A DNA stretch of 7,069 nucleotides, taken from contig JAGUXD010000011.1 in the NCBI GenBank assembly GCA_020062035.1, positions 1-7,069 of the forward strand, given 5' to 3'. Below are positions 1 to 4,485 of the stretch, in pieces; the stretch's first letter is position 1, and every line of letters starts with the position of its first letter. The position numbers were made by a program, and so were the translations under genes. Below the pieces are notes generated by a model. The model had not been told where the DNA came from and did no database searches. It was given only the letters and a program-made list of their open reading frames with translations. Source of the DNA: Candidatus Brocadiia bacterium. GTDB lineage: Bacteria; Planctomycetota; MHYJ01; JACQXL01.

Positions 1-383
1 CCGAAGATTCTTTTATTGTAGAGGTTTTTATAGAAGAAGAAACTGTTGAGAGAGTTCAGACCGTTAAAATAAACATATTAACTCCGCCTGATTTTCCGAA
101 TTATCCGATTCAGATTAAACCGCATGAGAAGACATTAAAATTCCGGGGACCTGCTTCTCGTATAAAGGAGTTAAAACCACGGCATATAATTCTATTTGTG
201 AATATCGGAAGTTTGTATACCAATATATCTGATATAAAGCCGCCGTATAGTTGTGCGCCGCAACCGGAACTTCGTTTTACTTCTGATGCACCAGCGAATA
301 TAGAATTAACTGACTCTCTGGAAACGATAAAACTGGATATTTTACCAATAGCAGAAGAACCACCAAATATTACTCCTAAATAA
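1..383 (+). CDS. YbbR/CdaR-like domain protein, C-terminal fragment (5' end outside window)
   Basis: An uninterrupted frame runs from the left edge (first full codon at base 3) to a TAA at 381-383, giving 126 residues of a protein whose start lies outside the window. The visible part alternates beta-strand-like segments. It includes a short block of the type 'KPHEKTLKFRGPASRIKEL', which resembles the 'P..v.v.GP...i..i' signature of YbbR repeats, and it ends in a proline-rich tail. YbbR-domain proteins are usually membrane-anchored extracytoplasmic proteins; one of them, CdaR, regulates the diadenylate cyclase CdaA. Whether this protein has that role cannot be judged because neither the N-terminal membrane segment nor a cdaA or glmM neighbour is visible. 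A GTG at 198 could be mistaken for a start, but the frame is open well upstream with matching composition. The family call rests on pattern resemblance only. Confidence 0.5.
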   Translation, partial: EDSFIVEVFIEEETVERVQTVKINILTPPDFPNYPIQIKPHEKTLKFRGPASRIKELKPRHIILFVNIGSLYTNISDIKPPYSCAPQPELRFTSDAPANIELTDSLETIKLDILPIAEEPPNITPK

Positions 384-430
384 AATACACTTAGCAATTA
401 TTTTTACAGGAATTATAGGACATTACCCAT

Positions 431-443
431 TGGAAAGTTTCCA
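431..443. repeat. Short palindrome between convergent genes, possible weak terminator
   Basis: TGGAAAGTTTCCA is a perfect inverted repeat that can fold as a 5-bp stem with a 3-base loop. It lies in the 69-bp spacer between the stop of the YbbR-like gene and the stop of the metallophosphoesterase gene, where a bidirectional terminator would be expected. There is no clear T-run immediately after it on the plus strand, so termination is only an inference. Confidence 0.35.
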
Positions 444-452
444 CCTTCGCAG

Positions 453-1244
453 TTATTTTCCTTTTTCTAATCTCTGCCAGAGGGCTGAGTCAAGTTCTGT
501 TACTGCCTGCATTCTGGCAACGGTCCTGGCGATAGGATATTCCACCCGATAATGCGTAACATTGGTTCCGTCAAATGTGGCGTAACATGCACGGTTATCA
601 TTGTCACGGGGTTGTCCTACTGCACCGACATTTACGATGGTCTTTGTGCCGGATAATAGGGGATATGGTTCATAATTCTGCCACTCGGGATGAATGAGGT
701 AAAAATCAGTGGTGCAGATATAGGGGATATGTGTGTGTCCAAGGAAGCCGATTTCAGTTACTTCTTCAAAATTGTCCTTGAGGTTCTTTTTGACTTCATC
801 AGCCAGGTTAAAGAGGTCATCGCGTCTGATGACATATTCGTCAATTATGCCACGTGGTGAGCCGTGTGCATAAATAATCCCGCCAGAAAAAGTACCCGAG
901 TCCGAGCGATATTCGTTAGTTAATGACTGGAAGAATTGTTTGACCTTGGGGTTATTTATATTTTTCTGGATGGTCTGTTTGGTCCAATTTATGGCGCGTT
1001 GTGCTGAAGGATTGAACTTGGTTTTATCTACTGATAAGGCAAGTTCGTGATTGCCTCTGATATTAATAATATTATGATGGATAGATAAAAGGATACACTC
1101 TACCGGATTTGGACCATAACCAATCAGGTCGCCTAATGAGATGATTTGCGTAATTTCTCCTCTAAAACGTTTGGAGATGTCAGTCAGGACTGCCTCAAAT
1201 GCCTCTAAATTACTATGAACATCAGAAAGGATAACTTGTAGCAT
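453..1244 (-). CDS. Calcineurin-like metallophosphoesterase (YfcE/COG0639-type)
   Basis: This is a predicted cytoplasmic phosphoesterase of 263 residues with all metal-binding blocks of the calcineurin-like superfamily in order. They are D-x-H-x-N (D8, H10, N12), GDLIGYGPNP (D39), GNHE (N65, H66), a histidine in AHGSP (H127) and GHTH (H170, H172). A later NVGAVGQPRD segment is typical of the Metallophos_2/YfcE-like branch, whose members hydrolyse phosphodiesters or phosphoproteins; the substrate here is unknown. I start it at the ATG at 1244. An in-frame TTG at 1259 would add five residues that lie inside an intergenic repeat and are not part of the fold. The gene follows acsC on the same strand after a 59-bp gap with no obvious T-rich terminator, so co-transcription is likely. 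No good ribosome binding site is visible. Confidence 0.88.
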   Translation of the reverse strand: MLQVILSDVHSNLEAFEAVLTDISKRFRGEITQIISLGDLIGYGPNPVECILLSIHHNIINIRGNHELALSVDKTKFNPSAQRAINWTKQTIQKNINNPKVKQFFQSLTNEYRSDSGTFSGGIIYAHGSPRGIIDEYVIRRDDLFNLADEVKKNLKDNFEEVTEIGFLGHTHIPYICTTDFYLIHPEWQNYEPYPLLSGTKTIVNVGAVGQPRDNDNRACYATFDGTNVTHYRVEYPIARTVARMQAVTELDSALWQRLEKGK

Positions 1245-1296
1245 AGTATAGAATCCCAAGAGGGATAAACTCCGAGCATAGAGTCCCAGTGGGATA
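1245..1296 (-). repeat. Two degenerate direct repeats with mini-hairpins between acsC and the phosphoesterase gene
   Basis: Two near-copies lie in tandem at 1245-1267 and 1275-1296 (plus-strand coordinates), separated by 7 bases. Both read AG-T/C-ATAGA-A/G-TCCC on the plus strand, then a 3-4 base loop, then GGGATA. The loop differs (AAGA versus AGT) while the TCCC/GGGA arms are kept in both. Each copy can form a small hairpin in RNA. The left copy abuts the start codon of the phosphoesterase gene. The 10-base word GAGCATAGAG at 1274-1283 recurs in inverted orientation at 3532-3541. Confidence 0.6.
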
Positions 1297-1303
1297 CGGC
1301 AAT

Positions 1304-2644
1304 TTACTTCCAGACCTTTTTCAGGTAAGCTGGTATAGACGATGCTTCACGGGGTCCGACCATTACCTGCCAGCCGGACTCGGCTTCTAATTTTCCGCTC
1401 AGCGCCGCTACATAACCCGGTATAATTACCTTTTTGTGTTTTACCCTTTGCGAGATGGTTGATTCATTTAGTGCCTTGGTGATTACTTTTTCATTCAATT
1501 TATCAGCCGCATAAGCAGTCATCACTGACATTCCTTCTGTATTCACAACCAGGATATAAGAAGGCACTTTACTTCCTTCTACTTCTGGTTCCACTGTGAA
1601 ATAGGTCAGAGAGAAATTGGTGGTAACAAGGATCGGCGAACTTTCGGTAACACTGCCGATTGGATAGAGTTTTGGCTCAACCTGAATCGGCTTCTGCGGG
1701 TCGGTGTAGATATTCTGTCTGACTGTAACTAAAGGAAGCATCTGCCATAATTCACTGCTTTTGAGGACAACGATGCCGGCATATTTCAGGATGAATGTGG
1801 CGGCAAATAATGTCTCTTCCATTGTTCCTGTATTCTCAGGAGGAAATACAATGACCGGGAATCCGAGAGGTCTGAAGGTTTTTTTCAGGGCAAGTCGTCT
1901 TATCTGGATAATATCTGAGAGAAGTTGTTGCATCCTGCTTGAATTGGGGTTGAGCACAAATTCTTTTACACCCAATGCAGTAATCTTTGGTGTAAGGTCT
2001 GCTAATTCGTCTAAATTATTTGCAACGACGGCTAATGGGCAGTTATATTCCTTGGCTAAATCCGCCTGATGCATATAATTTTCTGGAGTTGCAGAATATA
2101 TTAAAGGTCTGCGTGAGGCAGTGATTTTTAAACCTACTTCCTGGATTGCTGGATTCATACTGACTTGAATTATTGGAAGTGTAGAATGGGCAGTAATTAT
2201 TTTACAAGCCGCACTAAAGACATCCGGATTATTGCTTACATCCCTGATGGCGATTAAATCAACCCGAACCTTTTTGCCGACGCGGTCAAAGACCAAATTC
2301 TGAATATACTGGGCTTTATTCTCTATTTCAGCAGATGGCAGATTATCCGGGATTTCTATGGCAATACCGGTTGGATGATAGAAGGTTTGTTCGTGGCGGA
2401 ATAAAACGGTCTCATTACCGATTTCTAATTTGGTATCGGCTGTTCCGAGAGCAACAAGTTGAATCGGTGGGGCAGATGCACCATCCAGAGCCGCTTTTGC
2501 ATCTGCAGAGACATGCGGGCATTTATCCAATGAGGTTTTTTGGGTTGCCAGCGCCATAGCAAACGCCAGACAAGTAGGCACACCACAATCACCACAATTT
2601 GTCTTGGGTAGTAGTTTATAAATATCTAATCCAGTCATCGGCAT
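1304..2644 (-). CDS. acsC: Corrinoid iron-sulfur protein large subunit (acetyl-CoA synthase/CODH complex subunit gamma)
   Basis: The 446-residue product matches the usual length of the corrinoid iron-sulfur protein large subunit. This cytoplasmic protein accepts a methyl group from methyltetrahydrofolate on its cobamide and passes it to acetyl-CoA synthase in the Wood-Ljungdahl pathway. The N-terminal 4Fe-4S motif is intact: C17, C20, C25 and C42, spaced C-x2-C-x4-C-x16-C as in the family. A TIM-barrel region follows (about 60-310), then a C-terminal region (about 330-446) corresponding to the corrinoid-binding domain. The ATG at 2644 is preceded by GGGGA eight bases upstream, supporting this start over the second ATG two codons later. 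Unlike in acetogens, no acsD, acsB, acsE or CODH gene is next to it in this window; its downstream partner is a metallophosphoesterase. Expression probably starts from the divergent promoter region upstream. Confidence 0.93.
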   Translation of the reverse strand: MPMTGLDIYKLLPKTNCGDCGVPTCLAFAMALATQKTSLDKCPHVSADAKAALDGASAPPIQLVALGTADTKLEIGNETVLFRHEQTFYHPTGIAIEIPDNLPSAEIENKAQYIQNLVFDRVGKKVRVDLIAIRDVSNNPDVFSAACKIITAHSTLPIIQVSMNPAIQEVGLKITASRRPLIYSATPENYMHQADLAKEYNCPLAVVANNLDELADLTPKITALGVKEFVLNPNSSRMQQLLSDIIQIRRLALKKTFRPLGFPVIVFPPENTGTMEETLFAATFILKYAGIVVLKSSELWQMLPLVTVRQNIYTDPQKPIQVEPKLYPIGSVTESSPILVTTNFSLTYFTVEPEVEGSKVPSYILVVNTEGMSVMTAYAADKLNEKVITKALNESTISQRVKHKKVIIPGYVAALSGKLEAESGWQVMVGPREASSIPAYLKKVWK

Positions 2645-2652
2645 ATCTTATA

Positions 2653-2657
2653 TCCCC
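2653..2657 (-). promoter_or_regulatory. Ribosome binding site of acsC
   Basis: GGGGA on the minus strand, eight bases before the ATG at 2644. It decides between that ATG and the one two codons further in. Confidence 0.55.
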
Positions 2658-2689
2658 ACTTTCTAATAGTTAGTTAATCTTGATGATTT

Positions 2690-2718
2690 AGTAAACATTA
2701 TTATCATCAATTAGTCAA
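2690..2718 (-). promoter_or_regulatory. Probable acsC promoter
   Basis: On the minus strand, TTGACT (2718-2713) is followed after 17 bases by TTTACT (2695-2690), a 5/6 match to the -35 box and a 4/6 match to the -10 box. Transcription would begin near 2683, giving a leader of about 40 bases that contains the GGGGA ribosome binding site. The -35 box lies within one arm of an inverted repeat shared with the opposing promoter. Confidence 0.5.
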
Positions 2719-2743
2719 GAAAAGTGGTTGCATTTTTCTTGAC
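2714..2743. repeat. Perfect 10-bp inverted repeat spanning both divergent -35 boxes
   Basis: GTCAAGAAAA at 2714-2723 and TTTTCTTGAC at 2734-2743 are exact complements separated by 10 bases (GTGGTTGCAT). Centre-to-centre spacing of the arms is 20 bp, about two helical turns, so a dimeric regulator could contact both from one face. Each arm also supplies most of the -35 box for one of the two divergent promoters. It may be an operator, or simply two copies of an extended -35 element facing away from each other. Confidence 0.6.
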
Positions 2744-2767
2744 ATTATAACATTGTATTTGTATGAT
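2739..2767 (+). promoter_or_regulatory. Strong consensus promoter for the DUF4912-gatC transcript
   Basis: TTGACA at 2739-2744, a 17-base spacer and TATGAT at 2762-2767 make a near-perfect housekeeping-sigma promoter. The predicted start of transcription, 7-8 bases after the -10 box, falls at 2774-2775. That coincides with the A of an in-frame ATG at 2775, so the message should be leaderless. Confidence 0.75.
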
Positions 2768-2774
2768 TGGTTAT

Positions 2775-3218
2775 ATGGGAAAAATCATTTACATAGAGCC
2801 GGACCATAATAATGTCTATTTTGATTACGGTCCTGCTTTACAGGATTCTTATAATCAGGATGTAATTGTTGCATTAATCAGGGACCCTGAATGTATCTTT
2901 GCCTATTGGGAACTTTCTGGGAGAGTCGTTTCGCAGACCCTTCGGGATAAAATAAAACACCATCTACGATGGATTTTAAGAGTTCATAACCTTTCTAATA
3001 AAGTATTCAATGATATCTCGCTCTTGTCTCCCCGTGATTTCAGCAATATCCAGGGTAATTATTATCTGAGTTGCTTACCAGACACAGAGTATCAATTAGA
3101 ATTTGGGGTATTTGATAACAATGATTTTATCTCGTTAGTAAAATCAAATATCGTAAAAACCCCGAGACGCCATAAAACCCATCCGGGAAATATAATATCA
3201 TATGCAAATAGACGATAA
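2775..3218 (+). CDS. DUF4912 domain protein
   Basis: This 147-residue protein has the hallmark blocks of DUF4912. A 'VxLxRDP' strand (R36-D37-P38) is followed by FAYWEL (about 42-47), then a strand-rich middle with ILRVHN, and near the end a 'YQLEFGVFDN..DFISLVKSN' type stretch leading to a short basic tail. The family is found in several bacterial phyla and has no established biochemical function to my knowledge; its compact beta-rich pattern suggests a binding module. There is no signal peptide or membrane segment. I reject the earlier in-frame ATG at 2763 because it lies inside the promoter -10 box and could not be in the message. The chosen ATG at 2775 has no ribosome binding site but sits at the predicted transcript 5' end. 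The last 17 bases overlap gatC in another frame. Confidence 0.82.
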   Translation: MGKIIYIEPDHNNVYFDYGPALQDSYNQDVIVALIRDPECIFAYWELSGRVVSQTLRDKIKHHLRWILRVHNLSNKVFNDISLLSPRDFSNIQGNYYLSCLPDTEYQLEFGVFDNNDFISLVKSNIVKTPRRHKTHPGNIISYANRR

Positions 3219-3495
3219 ACTTATAGAATATCTCTATTTTCTGGCACGGATTTCCCCGGCTTATACTGAAGAAAAAGAGCGATTAAAACAGGACCTTTCT
3301 AAAATCCTCTCTTATGTAGAAATGCTTAATAAGGTGGATGTCTCTAACATTGAGCCATTAGTCCATTCCGTGGAAAATAAGGATAATATCTGGCGTGAAG
3401 ACAGGACCGGAGAGTCATCGGGAGTTGAGCGTGCCTTGATGAACGCCCCTGAAAAACACGGCTCTTTCTTTAAGGTGCCGAGGGTGATAGAATAA
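3202..3495 (+). CDS. gatC: Aspartyl/glutamyl-tRNA amidotransferase subunit C
   Basis: The 97-residue product has the usual GatC length and pattern. An N-terminal helix (IEYLYFLARIS) is followed by an 'EEKERLKQDLSKILSYVEML' helix, the 'VDVSNIEPLVHSVE' linker and a C-terminal 'NAPEKHGSFFKVPRVIE' tail of the type that packs between GatA and GatB. GatCAB converts misacylated Glu-tRNA(Gln) or Asp-tRNA(Asn) to the correct amidated form, and GatC stabilises GatA. The ATG overlaps the end of the DUF4912 gene by 17 bp and has only a weak upstream GGGA, so its translation is probably coupled to that gene. gatA and gatB are not adjacent: the next gene is on the other strand. It should be expressed from the promoter at 2739-2767. 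Confidence 0.92.
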   Translation: MQIDDKLIEYLYFLARISPAYTEEKERLKQDLSKILSYVEMLNKVDVSNIEPLVHSVENKDNIWREDRTGESSGVERALMNAPEKHGSFFKVPRVIE

Positions 3496-3541
3496 CGTAG
3501 AGCGTCCCTATGGACATCGGGATGCCCTTTGCTCTATGCTC
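3496..3541. repeat. Three-armed inverted repeat between convergent genes, possible bidirectional terminator
   Basis: The 45-bp spacer between the gatC stop and the stop of the receiver-like gene is almost entirely structured. CGTAGAGC (3496-3503) pairs with GCTCTATG (3531-3538) over 8 bp with one G-U. Inside it sit two small hairpins: GTCC-CTAT-GGAC (3504-3515) and GGG-ATG-CCC (3519-3527). Neither strand shows a T-run after the outer stem, so it would be an atypical terminator. The right flank shares the word GAGCATAGAG (read on the minus strand) with the acsC spacer. Confidence 0.55.
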
Positions 3542-4275
3542 TAAGCGGATTTCAGTATCTCCATCAACCGATTATTAGAGAGGCAATTATCCTGAAACCT
3601 TAGCCCTGCTTTTTTATAAATATCATCTGCGGTGTTTTCTATAAAAGCAAGTCGTGTCTCAAGACATAATGGCTCTTCTTTAAGAATGATTCTGGTTTGA
3701 AGTGGTTTAGAGACTACCCTACCTTCAGGGCAGAGTGTTCTGAAGAAATCCTGGAATTGCTTTTTCTCGTTATCCTGCGAGCGTCCGGGGAAGACCACCA
3801 ATGGCTCAACGAGCATCCCGCAGGTGCTCAAATCAGTTAAAGTGGCTTTTAATATCTCCATCACCTTGGACACCTTCTGCGAAATCTCTACTTGATAAGT
3901 AATTGAACGATGATAGGTCGCAGTTTTATCCATCTGGGAAACAACTATTCCCTCGCTTATTGCCTGCATCATATTAGCGAACCTGAAGGGTCTCGGAACT
4001 ATCTTGAAACACCCTAATGACTGTAAATTATCCTGATGTTCACTAATTATAATAATGGGTAAATTCGGTAGGAGTTCTTTGGTCTTTGTGATGAATTCCT
4101 TTACATCAGAATTGACTCTCTCTAATTCCATCACGACAACATCAAATAAAGCGGTCTCTATCTTTCGCGTCGCGGATGCAAAATCATCTGAGAGCGAGAC
4201 GCCATAATAATTACCGAGCATACTTTTGATGAGTGCGCCAGTCTCCTGCAATGCATCCATTACCAACACATTCAT
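3541..4275 (-). CDS. Degenerate receiver-domain protein with unrecognised C-terminal domain
   Basis: This 244-residue protein begins like a CheY-type receiver domain (about 1-112), with strand NVLVMD, strand FDVVVMEL, strand PIIIIS and the terminal VPRPF loop all in order. The key residues are altered. The acidic pair is reduced to D7-A8, the phosphoacceptor position is E50 instead of Asp, and the conserved Lys before Pro-Phe is R95. S78 at the switch Thr/Ser position is kept. Such a domain probably cannot be phosphorylated in the usual way; a Glu may mimic the phosphorylated state. Residues 120-244 match no output domain I know: no helix-turn-helix, GGDEF, HD-GYP or kinase motif is visible. 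Its mixed helix/strand pattern and five cysteines across the protein are all I can report. The ATG at 4275 has a good AAGGA nine bases upstream. No sensor kinase gene lies nearby. Confidence 0.7.
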   Translation of the reverse strand: MNVLVMDALQETGALIKSMLGNYYGVSLSDDFASATRKIETALFDVVVMELERVNSDVKEFITKTKELLPNLPIIIISEHQDNLQSLGCFKIVPRPFRFANMMQAISEGIVVSQMDKTATYHRSITYQVEISQKVSKVMEILKATLTDLSTCGMLVEPLVVFPGRSQDNEKKQFQDFFRTLCPEGRVVSKPLQTRIILKEEPLCLETRLAFIENTADDIYKKAGLRFQDNCLSNNRLMEILKSA

Positions 4276-4284
4276 ATAAGCAAT

Positions 4285-4289
4285 TCCTT
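4285..4289 (-). promoter_or_regulatory. Ribosome binding site of the receiver-like gene
   Basis: AAGGA on the minus strand, nine bases before the ATG at 4275. It is the clearest Shine-Dalgarno sequence in the window and fixes the start of this gene. Confidence 0.6.
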
Positions 4290-4326
4290 CTATGTATATC
4301 TATTATCGGCATTTTAATTGCTAAAC

Positions 4327-4357
4327 TTGACTTCTTTATCAGTGGTTGTACTATATC
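4327..4357 (+). promoter_or_regulatory. Possible gpmI promoter
   Basis: TTGACT at 4327-4332 is a good -35 box, in the same CTTGAC context as the two promoters near 2714-2744. The -10 box is uncertain: TACTAT at 4349-4354 (16-base spacer) or TATATC at 4352-4357 (19-base spacer), each matching 4 of 6. Transcription from here would give gpmI a structured leader of roughly 125 bases. Confidence 0.4.
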
Positions 4358-4369
4358 TGTGGATTACTT

Positions 4370-4454
4370 CTCCGAAGGAGTCCGTATAACCCACCGGGTC
4401 ACCCTGTGGGTGACTCTTCGGAGTCCATCGGACATACGGTCCAGCCAGAGGCGG
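4370..4454 (+). repeat. Chain of six mini-hairpins in the gpmI leader
   Basis: Six small inverted repeats follow one another: CTCC-GAA-GGAG (4370-4380), ACCC-ACC-GGGT (4389-4399), GTCACCC-TGT-GGGTGAC (4398-4414), ACTC-TTCG-GAGT (4413-4424), GTCC-ATC-GGAC (4423-4433), and CC-A-GCC-AGA-GGC-GG with a bulged A (4441-4454). The middle four are perfect and each shares exactly two bases with the next, so 4389-4433 is a continuous run of abutting palindromes. CCGTAT (4382-4387) and ATACGG (4434-4439) can additionally close the group. Most of the 210-bp spacer between the receiver-like gene and gpmI that is not promoter is taken up by this structure. Confidence 0.65.
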
Positions 4455-4485
4455 ATGTGCCTTTAGCATCACTAAATAATTACGA

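Noticed and set aside
198..383. Separate small gene starting at the GTG at 198
   Set aside because: The frame is open without a stop back to the window edge, so this is the tail of a larger gene.
1245..1259. Upstream TTG start for the metallophosphoesterase gene
   Set aside because: It would add five residues encoded by the intergenic repeat. The ATG at 1244 directly precedes the first conserved strand and metal motif.
1761..2069. Plus-strand frame of 102 codons inside acsC
   Set aside because: It is a shadow of the well-supported acsC frame, with no domain or start signals.
2744..2749. Minus-strand TATAAT as an alternative -10 box for acsC
   Set aside because: The hexamer is perfect, but nothing resembling a -35 box lies 16-18 bases upstream, and it overlaps the plus-strand promoter.
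2763..2774. Upstream ATG start of the DUF4912 gene
   Set aside because: The ATG is part of the TATGAT -10 box, so it would lie upstream of the transcript made from the obvious promoter.
4370..4454. CRISPR array or tRNA in the hairpin-rich spacer
   Set aside because: The units differ in sequence and have no regular spacers, and no acceptor stem, anticodon arm or T-arm consensus can be laid out.
4233..4466. Plus-strand frame of 77 codons in the divergent spacer
   Set aside because: It starts within the receiver-like gene on the other strand, runs through the promoter and palindromes, and shows no protein-like pattern.
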